Source: Rhodococcus sp. RD6.2 | GTDB lineage: Bacteria; Actinomycetota; Actinomycetes; Mycobacteriales; Mycobacteriaceae | NCBI RefSeq assembly: GCF_001040705.1 | Contig: NZ_CVQP01000007.1 | Span: 302,158 to 366,157, forward strand | Reading direction: 5' to 3' | Length of the DNA stretch: 64,000 nucleotides | Shown: one piece after another, positions 8,737 to 17,316 of the stretch | Numbering within the stretch: position 1 is the stretch's first letter | Layout of the letters: every line of letters begins with the position of its first letter | Notes under the pieces: generated by a model | What the model saw: only the letters and a program-made list of their open reading frames with translations | Databases searched by the model: none | What the model was told of the DNA's origin: nothing | Program-made: the position numbers and the translations under genes

Positions 8737-9593
8737 CGGGTTCGGTCCGGAAGGTGGGTGGTGAACCGCGGCCGTTCGGTGCGGGCGATCGCCAGAGCCG
8801 CCGCCATCGTCGGCTGGCGACGCAGGTCGACGACCCGCTGCGCCGGCGCCCGCAGGTGCACGAGCCCGCCGACCCACCCCGGTGCGTAGATTCGTCTGCG
8901 ACGCAACGCGATCCCCCTCTCCAGAGCGGTCACCGCCGTGTCCAGCGGCGACATGCTCGTGAACATTCCCGACCATCTGATCTTGTCGGCGGCCGCGCTG
9001 TCCAGTCCGATCGCCACCATCTCGGTGTCGATCTCGCCGAGATAGCCGACACCGACCCTCGTTCCGAGGTGACGCATCTCCACCCGCAGCGTGTTGCCGA
9101 GTGCCTCGACGGCGGCGGACGTCGCGTTGTAGGCGCCGCGCAACGGCAGGTGCACGGCGGCCGCACCGGCCGTGACCAGCAGTGCGTAGCCGCCGGGGTG
9201 GCCAAGGTGCTCACCCGCGGCGCGCAGCGTGTGATAGGTGCCCATCAGGTTGACGTCGACGGTGTGCCGCAGTACGTCGGGGTCGCCGCCGAGCATCGGC
9301 AACTGCGCGCCGACACCCGCGTTCGCCACCACCACGTCGAGCCCACCGAGTTCCTCGACCAGTTCGGAGACGGCGGCATCGACGCCCTCCCGGTCGCGGA
9401 CGTCGCAGTGGCGCCACGGCGCTCGACCGCAGGTCACCGCGACCTGTTCGAGCAGTTCCGGTTCCAGGCCGAGCAGTGCGACGCGCGCACCGCGCTGATG
9501 GAGGCGTCGGGCGAGGGCGCCGCCGATGCTGCGTGCTGCCCCGGTGACGAGCACCCGGCGGCCTGCCAGGAGTGCCTGCGGATCGCGTGCCAT
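8733..9593 (-). CDS. SDR-family protein with degenerate active site
   Basis: A 286-residue classical-SDR fold: cofactor motif TGAARSIGGALA near residue 17, NAGVG at 91-95, and the N-x-x-G region VDVNLMGTY. The catalytic segment reads LRGAYNATSAAVEAL. Tyr155 is present, but the Lys expected four residues later is Ser159, and the Ser expected 13 residues before the Tyr is Ala142. Two members of the Ser-Tyr-Lys triad are therefore missing, so ordinary oxidoreductase chemistry is doubtful. The start at 9593 is preceded by GAGGAGG; an upstream in-frame start would add 26 unlikely residues. It is the first gene of a two-gene operon with the CMD protein. Confidence 0.8.
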   Translation of the reverse strand: MARDPQALLAGRRVLVTGAARSIGGALARRLHQRGARVALLGLEPELLEQVAVTCGRAPWRHCDVRDREGVDAAVSELVEELGGLDVVVANAGVGAQLPMLGGDPDVLRHTVDVNLMGTYHTLRAAGEHLGHPGGYALLVTAGAAAVHLPLRGAYNATSAAVEALGNTLRVEMRHLGTRVGVGYLGEIDTEMVAIGLDSAAADKIRWSGMFTSMSPLDTAVTALERGIALRRRRIYAPGWVGGLVHLRAPAQRVVDLRRQPTMAAALAIARTERPRFTTHLPDRTR

Positions 9594-9788
9594 GGCGCCT
9601 CCTCGACGTCGGTGGTCCTTGGTTCGGTAGGAAGCTAGCACCGCGTCCGCGGCGTCCGAGGGACATTGCAACCAGTCGGGACGGCCCGGCGAAACTCCGG
9701 ACGCAGCGCAGATGTGTCAGGCTGAGCGGCTGGTGTGTCAGTGTGACGGACACCGATGCCGCGAGTGTCCCGATCGCAGGAGGGTTCG

Positions 9789-11153
9789 ATGGCCACGCTG
9801 ACCGTGTCGCCTGCCGACAACCCGGTCGCGTTCGTGCCGAGTGGTGTCCGCGAGACCAGACCGGTGACGGTCGTGTGGGACACCGAACTGTTGTCGTCCG
9901 GGCGGCTCAGCCGCCGTGTCGACGGAGGCGGAGACGAACCGTTCGGGGCGGGTCGGACCGGATCGGCGGTCACCGAGGTCGCCCTGAATCAGACCCAGAC
10001 GTTCACGCTGCGCTCGGGTGTCGGACAGGTGTTGGCGACCCTGGTCCTGACGACGGTGCTCGAGACGGCTCCGGTCGCGCTGGCCCCGACACAGCGCATC
10101 GATGTCAGCCGGGCGGTCGTCGGGGCGGAATCGGTGCACCTGCGGTGGAGCACAGCCCTTCCCGTCGCCTGCTGGGCGGAGATCACCGCACCCGGCCGGA
10201 GGCCGGGATTCGCGGGGACGGACCGGGGGACGGTGCACCAGGCACGGTTCGACGGGCTCGACCAGGACGCCGACTACACGGTCCGGCTTCTCGCTGAGGG
10301 TGCCGCCGGCCGCTACCTCGGCGCCGTGCACACCGGACACCGCCCGAGCGGGGGACGCCCGGCATCGCGGGAGGTCGCGGGGAGCTGGATGCCGGACCCC
10401 GAGGTGTTCCGACGCCTCCGCCTGCGCGGTGTCGTCGACGTGGGTCAGTCCGGCGTGGTGGCCGACCGCTCGGGCACCGTGCCGACACCAACCGGTCCCG
10501 TCGAGCTCCACCTGTCCGCGGACGGGGAGCTTCGCATGGCGGGGATGTCGGGCGCCACGGCCGGGCAGGTCGTGGGCGGTCCGCTGCGGCCGGGCTTTCA
10601 CATCTGTCCCGTCGGATCCGGTGTGCTGCTGGTCGGCGTCACCACCGGCGGCGAGTTGGTGTCGTGCCTGCTCGACCCCGGCCGCGACGACTGCACGTGG
10701 CGACGTCTCGGTGTGCGCGAACCGCGATCGGTGGCGACCGCACCGTGCCCCGGCGGCGTGCAGGTGGTGGTGGTGACGCACGACGGGGGCGTCCGGAGTC
10801 GCGTTGTGTCGGACGCAGTCGCCGAGGACTCCTGGGAATCGATCGGCGAGGGTGCCGCATCCGTTGCGGTCGCCGCGTACGGCGGTGTGGAGCCCGCGGT
10901 GGTCGTGGCGACGCCCGACGGCGCGGTTCGGCTACGGAACCGCAGCGCCGACAGGGCGTGGGGCGCCTGGATCGGACTCGGGTCCGTCGAACCGGGTCGG
11001 CATGCGGTGCACTGGGAATCCGAACATTGCCTTGCCGTCACCACCGTCGACGACGACCACGCCGTACACGTCCTGACCCGACCGCGGTCGCCCGGACCCG
11101 GACACCGGACCGCGTGGGTGAGCGTGGGAACCCTGTCCGCGCTCGAACAGTAG
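9789..11153 (+). CDS. Probable beta-propeller protein with N-terminal beta-sandwich
   Basis: A 454-residue protein with no signal peptide or membrane segment. The ATG at 9789 follows GGAGGG at a good distance. The first ~190 residues look like one or two beta-sandwich (fibronectin III-like) domains: ...SVHLRWSTALPVACWAEI..., then DQDADYTVRLLAEG. The C-terminal ~250 residues contain recurring tryptophan-containing blades: CTWRRLGVREP, DSWESIGEGA, GAWIGLGSVEPG, TAWVSVGTLS. This W-x-x-[LI]-G spacing resembles PLL-like lectin propellers. Function not recognised; carbohydrate binding is only a guess from the fold. It is convergent with ramB with a 3-base gap. Confidence 0.6.
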   Translation: MATLTVSPADNPVAFVPSGVRETRPVTVVWDTELLSSGRLSRRVDGGGDEPFGAGRTGSAVTEVALNQTQTFTLRSGVGQVLATLVLTTVLETAPVALAPTQRIDVSRAVVGAESVHLRWSTALPVACWAEITAPGRRPGFAGTDRGTVHQARFDGLDQDADYTVRLLAEGAAGRYLGAVHTGHRPSGGRPASREVAGSWMPDPEVFRRLRLRGVVDVGQSGVVADRSGTVPTPTGPVELHLSADGELRMAGMSGATAGQVVGGPLRPGFHICPVGSGVLLVGVTTGGELVSCLLDPGRDDCTWRRLGVREPRSVATAPCPGGVQVVVVTHDGGVRSRVVSDAVAEDSWESIGEGAASVAVAAYGGVEPAVVVATPDGAVRLRNRSADRAWGAWIGLGSVEPGRHAVHWESEHCLAVTTVDDDHAVHVLTRPRSPGPGHRTAWVSVGTLSALEQ

Positions 11154-11156
11154 TCG

Positions 11157-12575
11157 TCACGTCTCGGCGATCAGGTACGGCGAGACCGAGCTGCGATGTT
11201 CGTTGATGTCGAGTTCCTTCCCGAGGGGAGGGAAGGCCCGCTGCGGGCAGTTCATCCGCTCGCACACCCGGCAGCCGGCGCCGATCGGGGTTGCGGCAGC
11301 GTCGGATTCGATGTTCAGTCCGTCCGCGTAGACCGTGCGGTGCGCATGCCTCAGTTCGCAACCGAGGCCGATCGCGAACGTCTTGCTCGGCTGGCCGTAC
11401 CGCGACGCGCGACGCTCCACGGTGCGCGCGACCCACAGGTAGTTGCGGCCGTCGGGCATCTGCGCGATCTGCGTCATGAGCTTGCCCGGGTACGCGAAGG
11501 TTTCGTAGACGTTCCACAGCGGGCAGGTGCCGCCACTGGACGAGAAGTGGAAACCGGTGGCGGACTGGCGTTTCGACATGTTCCCGGCGCGATCGACACG
11601 GACGAACGAGAACGGCACCCCGCGCAGTTTGGGCCGCTGCAGGGTGGACAGTCGATGGCAGATCGTCTCGTAGGACTGGGAGAAGAACGCAGACAGGCGT
11701 TCGATGTCGTACCGGAAGTCCTCGGCGACGTCGTGGAACTGACCGTAGGGGAGGACGGTCGCCGCGGCGAAGTAGTTCGCCAGGCCCAGCTTCGCCAGTG
11801 ATCGGGAGGATTCGGACGTGAAACTGCCCTCGTCGACGAGATTTTCGATGAGGTCGCCATATTCCAGGTACGCGAGTTCGGCGGCGAACTTGAACACCTT
11901 CTGGCCACCCGACAGGTGGGGTGAGATCTCGAGGACGCGGGCGTCGGGGTCGTACCGGTGCAGCACACCCTCGCCGAGGTCGATGCGCTGCACGATCTGG
12001 ACGTCGTGCACGTTCTGTAGTCTCTTGGCGATCTCGCCCGCGACGTCGCCCCGGTGGAAACGCATCCGGGCAGTGAGATCCTCTGCGGCCGTGTCGAGTT
12101 CATGGAGATAGTTCTGCCGTTGGTAGAAGTAGTCGCGAACCTCCTCGTGCGGCATCGTGATCGAGCCGGAGCCACTGCCGTCGCTGTACCGGTCCTCGGT
12201 CGCCGCCGCGAGCTGCGCAGTGGTGTTGCGGTAGCGGCGGTGCATGTTGACGACCGCGCGGGCGAGCGACGGGTGCGCGGACACCATCTCGGCGAGCTCC
12301 TGCGGGTCCGCGTCGAACCCGATCTCCTGGTCGAGCGCGACCTCGCGGAGTTCGGCGATCAGCCGGGTGTCGTCCTGGGACGAGAAGAACGACGCGTCGA
12401 CGCCGAACACCTCGGTGATGCGGAGAAGGACCGGAACGGTCAGCGGGCGGACGTCGTGTTCGATCTGGTTGAGGTAGCTCGCCGAGATCTCCAGCGTCTT
12501 GGCCAGCGCGGCCTGGCTCATTCCGCGTTCGGTGCGTAGCTGCCGGAGGCGTGCCCCGACGAAGGTCTTGGCCAT
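11157..12575 (-). CDS. ramB: RamB-type regulator of acetate/glyoxylate metabolism
   Basis: A 472-residue transcription regulator of the RamB/ScfR family. An N-terminal XRE helix-turn-helix (ARLRQLRTERGMSQAALAKTLEISASYLNQIE) is followed by the long short-chain-fatty-acyl regulator domain. The C-terminus has a cysteine cluster (GCELRHAHR, then GAGCRVCERMNCPQRAFPP). It corresponds to M. tuberculosis Rv0465c. In Corynebacterium RamB represses aceA, aceB and pta-ack and binds AAAACTTTGCAAA-like sites. Here the aceA gene 6.6 kb away carries a matching AACTTTGCAAA upstream. A partial CTTTGCAC (12617-12624) upstream of ramB itself could be an autoregulatory half-site. Assignment strong from sequence and synteny. 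Confidence 0.92.
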   Translation of the reverse strand: MAKTFVGARLRQLRTERGMSQAALAKTLEISASYLNQIEHDVRPLTVPVLLRITEVFGVDASFFSSQDDTRLIAELREVALDQEIGFDADPQELAEMVSAHPSLARAVVNMHRRYRNTTAQLAAATEDRYSDGSGSGSITMPHEEVRDYFYQRQNYLHELDTAAEDLTARMRFHRGDVAGEIAKRLQNVHDVQIVQRIDLGEGVLHRYDPDARVLEISPHLSGGQKVFKFAAELAYLEYGDLIENLVDEGSFTSESSRSLAKLGLANYFAAATVLPYGQFHDVAEDFRYDIERLSAFFSQSYETICHRLSTLQRPKLRGVPFSFVRVDRAGNMSKRQSATGFHFSSSGGTCPLWNVYETFAYPGKLMTQIAQMPDGRNYLWVARTVERRASRYGQPSKTFAIGLGCELRHAHRTVYADGLNIESDAAATPIGAGCRVCERMNCPQRAFPPLGKELDINEHRSSVSPYLIAET

Positions 12576-12706
12576 TGCACCAGGTTAGATGCGCTCCCCG
12601 GTCTTCGCAATCAAGCCTTTGCACGCTTAGCTTCCGTGTGCGGCAGCAGGCTCAATGAGCCCGTCGACGCCGTCGGATGCAACGCCGAGGTGACTGATCG
12701 CAGCGG

Positions 12707-13546
12707 TCAGTCGGCGGGGTCCGGCGGCGCCGGGCAGTCCGTCTCGGTCTCCGGCCACGGGACCGCCATGCAGTCGTCGAACGACGGAATCGGGCTACCG
12801 CCGGACTTCTCGATGAGGAGTTCGATGGTGTCGAGGAGCGCTCCGATGCGCAGTTCGAACGGTGTCGCTCCGTTGTCGAAGGCGCCAACGGTCCACAGCC
12901 GTGTCATCGTCGGATAACGACTCGGCTCGAAGGTGTTCTGCCAGAAGTCCGTTTGGGACGCCCAGTAGGCCTCGTAGTCGGTGCCCTGACGGCTCACGTC
13001 GGCGTCTTCGGCAGCGGCGGCGCGCGCGAACCCGGACACCGCCTGGTTGACGATCGCGATCGTCTCGACGACCTGCCCCGCGGTGAGCCCGGTGTCGACG
13101 AGTATCCGAAGGCCGGACTCCTCGGCGTCGAACACGTTCGGCGCCAGTGGCATTCGCCACGTGTTGACGGCCAGTAGCCAGGGATGTGTGCGCAGCAGCG
13201 ACCAGTATCCGCGGGCGTAGGCCTCCAGCGCGGGGCGCCACGGGAGTCCCGGGTCGGGGAGGTCGAAGTCGGCGTAGGCGCGGTCGATCATCGCGTCGAC
13301 GAGATGTTCGCGGCTGGGGACGTGGGAATAGAGCGTCATCGTCCCGACGCCGAGCGCCCGCGCAACCGACCGCATCGACACCGCATCGAGGCCGCTGGCA
13401 TCGGCGACGGCGACGGCTGCGTCCACCACCTGGACGCGGTTCACGCGAGCGGGCCTGCCGCGGGTGGCCGCCGGTGCCGGGTCCTCCCACAGAGGCGCGA
13501 AGCGCTGGTTGTCCGCCGCTGGCGTCTCGGGTGTTGCGTCGCTCAT
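12707..13546 (-). CDS. TetR-family repressor (TetR_C-type) of ABC exporter
   Basis: A 279-residue TetR regulator. The helix-turn-helix (MRSVARALGVGTMTLYSHVPSREHLVDAMID) is at about residues 58-90, after a long arginine-rich N-terminal tail. The ligand domain (RPALEAYARGYWSLLRTHPWLLAVN) resembles the tetracycline-repressor C-terminal class. The gene is divergent from a two-gene DrrA/DrrB-like ABC exporter, and an 8-bp inverted repeat lies at the start of that operon. The obvious role is local repressor of the exporter, released by a transported compound. Ligand unknown. Confidence 0.85.
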   Translation of the reverse strand: MSDATPETPAADNQRFAPLWEDPAPAATRGRPARVNRVQVVDAAVAVADASGLDAVSMRSVARALGVGTMTLYSHVPSREHLVDAMIDRAYADFDLPDPGLPWRPALEAYARGYWSLLRTHPWLLAVNTWRMPLAPNVFDAEESGLRILVDTGLTAGQVVETIAIVNQAVSGFARAAAAEDADVSRQGTDYEAYWASQTDFWQNTFEPSRYPTMTRLWTVGAFDNGATPFELRIGALLDTIELLIEKSGGSPIPSFDDCMAVPWPETETDCPAPPDPAD

Positions 13547-13589
13547 GGAACCTTCTCAGAAAAATGCCGTTGCGCGGATTTCTCGTGCA

Positions 13590-13623
13590 GCGTACCGTAA
13601 ATCTCGTGACTGAATCGGTACGC
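13590..13623. promoter_or_regulatory. Candidate TetR operator overlapping exporter start
   Basis: GCGTACCG (13590-13597) and CGGTACGC (13616-13623) are perfect 8-bp inverted repeats 18 bases apart, spanning the GTG start of the exporter ATPase (13606). No Shine-Dalgarno precedes that GTG, so the transcript may be leaderless and the operator would sit right on the promoter/start. Confidence 0.5.
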
Positions 13624-14601
13624 CGTACGGAAAATGCGATTCGGGCGAGGGGGCTCACGAAGACCTTTCGTCGCAAGAAGGAGACCGTGGAAGCGGTCAA
13701 GGGCGTCGACCTCGATGTGAAACAGGGGGAACTCGTCGCGTTCCTCGGCCCGAACGGGGCCGGGAAGTCCACCACGATGCGGATGCTCACCTCGGTGCTG
13801 AGCCCCACGTCCGGGACCGCGGAGGTGGCCGGTTGCGACGTCGTCCGCAACCCCGCCGACGTCCGCGCGCGCATCGGGTACGTCGGGCAGGGCAACGCGG
13901 GCGGCTACTCGTACCGGGTGGGAGACGAGCTGCGCAACCAGGCACGGTTCTACTCCGTGCCGGCCGACGTCGCGCGCCGACGCTCCGCCGACCTGCTCGA
14001 GGCACTCGAACTGACGGGGATGGAGAAGCGGACCGTGCAGTCGCTGTCCGGTGGACAGCGTCGACGCCTCGACGTCGCGATGGGGCTGATGAACCATCCG
14101 AAGCTGCTGTTCCTCGACGAGCCGACCACCGGGCTCGATCCGCACGCCCGCGCCAACCTGTGGGACCACGTGCTTCGGTTGCGGGAGCAGAACGAGATGA
14201 CGCTGCTCCTGACCACCCACTACCTCGACGAGGCCGACGCGATGGCCGAACGGATCGTGCTCATCGACCACGGCACCGTCATCGCCGACGCGACGCCCGC
14301 TGTGCTCAAACGCGACTACGCCGACGACGTCGTCACCGTCGAACTGGTCTCGGGTGAGGGTGTTGCGGCGGCGCGGTCGGTGCTCCCGTCCGCGGTCACC
14401 GGTGTCGCCGAGACCGTCACCGACGGCGGCGCGGTGCGACTCGCGCTCACCACGCACAACGGTCCGGAACTCGTTCCGCCGCTGCTGCGCACGCTCGACT
14501 CGGCCGGTGTGGTCGTGGCGTCCACCGATGTCAAACCCGCGTCGCTCGACGACGTGTTCCTGAACCTGACCGGCAGGTCCCTGCGCGAGGAGGCGGCATG
14601 A
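13606..14601 (+). CDS. ABC exporter ATP-binding protein, DrrA-like
   Basis: A 331-residue nucleotide-binding subunit. Walker A is GPNGAGKSTT, the signature is LSGGQRRRLDVAMGL, Walker B is LLFLDEPTTGLDP and the H-loop is TTHYLDEADAMAE. The C-terminal ~90-residue extension is usual for DrrA/CcmA-type antibiotic and lipid exporters. The GTG at 13606 is preferred because the protein then begins just before the conserved AIRARGLTKTF strand; upstream codons lie in the divergent promoter. It overlaps the permease as ATGA. With its permease it makes a two-gene exporter under the divergent TetR. Substrate unknown. Confidence 0.9.
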   Translation: MTESVRRTENAIRARGLTKTFRRKKETVEAVKGVDLDVKQGELVAFLGPNGAGKSTTMRMLTSVLSPTSGTAEVAGCDVVRNPADVRARIGYVGQGNAGGYSYRVGDELRNQARFYSVPADVARRRSADLLEALELTGMEKRTVQSLSGGQRRRLDVAMGLMNHPKLLFLDEPTTGLDPHARANLWDHVLRLREQNEMTLLLTTHYLDEADAMAERIVLIDHGTVIADATPAVLKRDYADDVVTVELVSGEGVAAARSVLPSAVTGVAETVTDGGAVRLALTTHNGPELVPPLLRTLDSAGVVVASTDVKPASLDDVFLNLTGRSLREEAA

Positions 14602-15422
14602 CCGACGTCATCACCCGAACCGAGACGACGCCCTATCCCGTCGCCGACCGCTCCCGCGTCGGAAAGTGGCTGCACGACACCGGAGCCGTGTTCACCCGCG
14701 AGATCCTCGTCGTCCTGCGGGACCCCTTCTCGCTGATCTTCTCGCTGCTGCAGCCCCTGGTGTTCCTCGGCCTCTTCGGGCCGCTGCTCGACGGCATGCT
14801 CGGCGCGGGCGGCATCGAGGGCGAGTCGGCCCTGCAGTGGTTCCTGCCCGGCGTGCTCGTGATGATCGCGATCTTCGGCACCGGCATGGTCGGCGGCAAC
14901 CTGCTGTACGAGCTGATGACCGGCGCCTACGAACGGATCCTCGCGACCCCGCTGGACCGCTCCTCGATCCTCGTCGGCCGCGCGCTCAAGGAGTTCGCGC
15001 CCCTCGTCGTCCAGGCCCTGCTCATCACCGTCGTCGCGATCCCGTTCGGGCTCACGTTCTATCCGCTGCACGTCCTCGTCGGGCTGTTGATCCTGGGCGT
15101 CTTCGGCATCGGCCTCGGTGCGCTGTCCTACGCTCTCGGACTCGCCGCGAAGGGCCGCGAGTGGGTGTTCTGGGGTGTGCAGCAGTCGGTGATCTTCCCG
15201 CTGCTGCTGCTCGCAGGCATGATGCTTCCTCTCGAGGCGGGACCGGGCTGGATGCAGGCGGTATCGAAGGCGAACCCGCTGACCTACATCGTCGACGCCG
15301 AGCGCGCCCTGTTCACCGGCGTCATGTGGGACGCCGACGTCGCATGGGGAATCGTCGCCGCGCTCGTCACCTGCGCGGTCGGGCTGTGGGTCGGAATCAA
15401 GGCGGTCATGCGGAGCATCTGA
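14598..15422 (+). CDS. ABC-2 type permease, DrrB-like
   Basis: A 274-residue membrane subunit with six hydrophobic segments, the layout of ABC-2 permeases. It ends in a helix that includes GIVAALVTCAVGLWVGIKAV. The stretch YELMTGAYERILATPLDRSSILVGRALKE is the cytoplasmic coupling region typical of DrrB relatives. ATG at 14598 overlaps the ATPase stop, so the two subunits are co-translated. Downstream is a strong hairpin that ends the operon. Confidence 0.88.
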   Translation: MTDVITRTETTPYPVADRSRVGKWLHDTGAVFTREILVVLRDPFSLIFSLLQPLVFLGLFGPLLDGMLGAGGIEGESALQWFLPGVLVMIAIFGTGMVGGNLLYELMTGAYERILATPLDRSSILVGRALKEFAPLVVQALLITVVAIPFGLTFYPLHVLVGLLILGVFGIGLGALSYALGLAAKGREWVFWGVQQSVIFPLLLLAGMMLPLEAGPGWMQAVSKANPLTYIVDAERALFTGVMWDADVAWGIVAALVTCAVGLWVGIKAVMRSI

Positions 15423-15438
15423 CGCCGCCGGAGTCGCG

Positions 15439-15482
15439 AAAACCCCTGTGCACACGGCTTTTCGCCGCTGCACAGGGGTTTT
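15439..15482. terminator. Strong terminator after the ABC exporter operon
   Basis: AAAACCCCTGTGCA (15439-15452) pairs perfectly over 14 bp with TGCACAGGGGTTTT (15469-15482) across a 16-base loop. This looks like an intrinsic terminator with flanking A/T runs usable in both directions. The 13-mer CCCCTGTGCACAC inside it recurs in the hairpin at 16435-16476. Confidence 0.75.
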
Positions 15483-15547
15483 GCGCGCGCAATACGGGTG
15501 TGCGTGGCCGAAAAGGGGTGTGAACGACCCGCGTCCGTCAGCGACTG

Positions 15548-15603
15548 TCAGGCGCCCGGAAAGGACTCGACCGCGGCCTCGTCGAAATCCGGCAGGTCGG
15601 GTG
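15548..15603 (-). pseudogene. Remnant of the C-terminus of a lipoprotein gene
   Basis: On the minus strand this encodes a tail ending DLPDFDEAAVESFPGA followed by a stop. It matches the end of the intact lipoprotein at 16537-17316, DLPEFDESTVEMVPTS. Homology stops upstream (above about 15603), so only the last ~18 codons survive. It is preceded on its 3' side by the same kind of hairpin and a CGAAAAGG block as the intact gene, so a whole 3' module appears to have been copied. No functional product is expected. Confidence 0.6.
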
Positions 15604-15776
15604 CGGCCGCGGTTCCCGGCGAGCGTGCACTTCTCGGTGCGAATCGCGCGAAGCGGCGACGGTTTCTGCCCGGTCGCGAGCCGTGTGGCCCGAACGTGTC
15701 GGTGGCTGATGGCATTCTGCAGGGCTGGCTACCAGGCGGCGCCGATCCGTCGGCTCGAACGCTCCCAGGAGTTCCC

Positions 15777-16415
15777 ATGACGAACCCGAACCTGACTCTG
15801 ATCGCCGTCCTGCTCGACCGGTCGGGGTCGATGCAGTCGATCAAGTCCGACACCGAGGGCGGGTACGACGCCTTCATCACCGAACAGCGCGCACAGCCCG
15901 GCGACGCGATCGTGACACTTGCCCAGTTCGACAACGACTTCGAGCGGGTGTACACGTCGATCCCGATCGACCAGGTACCGCCGCTGGAACTGCGCCCGCG
16001 GGGCAGTACCGCCCTGCTCGACGGAATCGGACGGCTGACCACCGAAATCGGTGAGGAGCTCGCCGCGCTTCCGGAGCACGAGCGTCCCGGGACGGTGATC
16101 GTCCTCGTCGTCACCGACGGTGAGGAGAACGCCAGCACGGAATGGACGCTCGACACGGTGAAGGCCGCGATCACGCGGCAGGAGCGGGAGTTCGCGTGGG
16201 ACTACGTGTTCCTCGGCGCGAACATCGACGCGGTGTCGGTCGGTGCGGGCATGGGCTTCGCCCAGGACAAGTCGATCACCTACGACGCGTCCGGCGAGTA
16301 CGTCGGCGCCGCGTATTCGGTGACGGCCGATTACGTCAGCCGCAAGCGCAGCGCGCCGTTGGGTGCGCCCGTCGTGGGCTTCTCGTCCCTGGACCGTTCG
16401 GTGACGCGGGAGTAG
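15777..16415 (+). CDS. von Willebrand factor A-domain protein
   Basis: A 212-residue cytoplasmic protein consisting of one vWA domain. The metal-ion-dependent adhesion site is DRSGSM near residue 13 (DxSxS). The downstream MIDAS positions are the Thr in GSTALLDG and the Asp in VTDGEEN. There is no signal peptide. The ATG at 15777 follows AGGAG at 15767-15771. Bacterial proteins of this type often act as chaperones or scaffolds, but none of their usual partners (MoxR ATPase, tellurium proteins) is beside it. It sits between two copies of a duplicated hairpin/lipoprotein-tail module. Role unknown. Confidence 0.82.
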   Translation: MTNPNLTLIAVLLDRSGSMQSIKSDTEGGYDAFITEQRAQPGDAIVTLAQFDNDFERVYTSIPIDQVPPLELRPRGSTALLDGIGRLTTEIGEELAALPEHERPGTVIVLVVTDGEENASTEWTLDTVKAAITRQEREFAWDYVFLGANIDAVSVGAGMGFAQDKSITYDASGEYVGAAYSVTADYVSRKRSAPLGAPVVGFSSLDRSVTRE

Positions 16416-16434
16416 GCGACACAGTCGTCACGCG

Positions 16435-16476
16435 CAGCCCCCTGTGCACACCTTGTGGAGTGTGGGCAGGGGCTGC
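16435..16476. terminator. Terminator hairpin between vWA gene and lipoprotein
   Basis: GCAGCCCCTG (16435-16444) pairs perfectly with CAGGGGCTGC (16467-16476). It lies between the convergent vWA and lipoprotein genes and shares CCCCTGTGCACAC (16439-16451) with the hairpin at 15439-15482. Confidence 0.6.
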
Positions 16477-16536
16477 CGATGCCGATTTCCCGAGGCCGCA
16501 CGAAAAGGTGTGTGCAGCAGGGGTTCCGGTGACCTG

Positions 16537-17316
16537 TCAGCTGGTGGGCACCATCTCGACGGTGGACTCGTCGAACTCCGGGAGGTCGAGCGGCTCACCG
16601 AAACCGAAGTACGTCTTGACCTGGGAACCGTCGTCCTCCTTCACCAGGTAGCCGGCGTCGCTGACCCAGTAGTGCAGCTCCGCGGGGACCTGGGACGCCA
16701 GGGCCTCCCGCGTCACCGTGCCCGAGGACACCAGGGCGTCGGGGATCGCCTGCAGTGCGAGGTCGACCATGACGTCGCGGTCGGGAGTCACGACGAAGTG
16801 AGTCGCCTGCGAGCCGTTCACATCCTCCGTGCCGTTCTCGACGATGTCCGTCGAGCTCACGATCACCTTCTTGACCCAGTCGATGTCGAAGGACTTCGCC
16901 AACATTCGCGTCATCCCCTCGTCGGCGGGGGCGCGGTACCAGGTCCCCGCCTTCGCGCCGTTCGTGTCCTCGGCGAACCGCACGTAGACGACGTTGTCGC
17001 GCATGAACACACTGCTGACGGGTGAGGACGCGTCGTTCTCCATCGACGAGTAGGTCACCCGCTTCGAGTAGTCGAGCTGATTCTCCGTCTCGATGCCGTT
17101 CGCGACGGACGAGACGCGAATCGGTCCCGCCGTCAACGTGTTGACCACCGCCGCCTCGAGCCGTTCGGCGGGCGTCGCGGACGCAGACAGTTCGACGACC
17201 GGCGCCGGTGCGGCGGTGCTCGACGCGTCGCCGCCGCATCCCGTGACGGCGGTGGCCACCGCAGCGGACAGCAGCGCGGTGGCGAATAGACGTCGAACAG
17301 GCAGGTGGGTGCTCAT
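16537..17316 (-). CDS. Secreted lipoprotein, possibly LppX/LprAFG-like
   Basis: A 259-residue lipoprotein. The N-terminus MSTHLPVRRLFATALLSAAV has the basic, hydrophobic pattern of a signal peptide, ending in the lipobox VTGC near residue 29, so the protein should be anchored outside the membrane. The body begins after a Ser/Thr/Ala linker, with alternating beta-like strands (QLDYSKRVTYSSMENDAS, SSVFMRDNVVYVRFAED, AGTWYRAP), reminiscent of the LppX/LprAFG lipid-carrier fold of mycolate bacteria; this is a resemblance, not a confirmed family. The start at 17316 follows AAAGAGAA and gives a clean signal peptide. Its C-terminus is duplicated in the remnant at 15548-15603. Confidence 0.75.
   Translation of the reverse strand: MSTHLPVRRLFATALLSAAVATAVTGCGGDASSTAAPAPVVELSASATPAERLEAAVVNTLTAGPIRVSSVANGIETENQLDYSKRVTYSSMENDASSPVSSVFMRDNVVYVRFAEDTNGAKAGTWYRAPADEGMTRMLAKSFDIDWVKKVIVSSTDIVENGTEDVNGSQATHFVVTPDRDVMVDLALQAIPDALVSSGTVTREALASQVPAELHYWVSDAGYLVKEDDGSQVKTYFGFGEPLDLPEFDESTVEMVPTS

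Noticed and set aside
15548..16174. 208-codon minus-strand ORF as an intact gene
   Set aside because: Only its last ~18 codons match a lipoprotein; the rest is antisense to the vWA gene. Kept only as a remnant.
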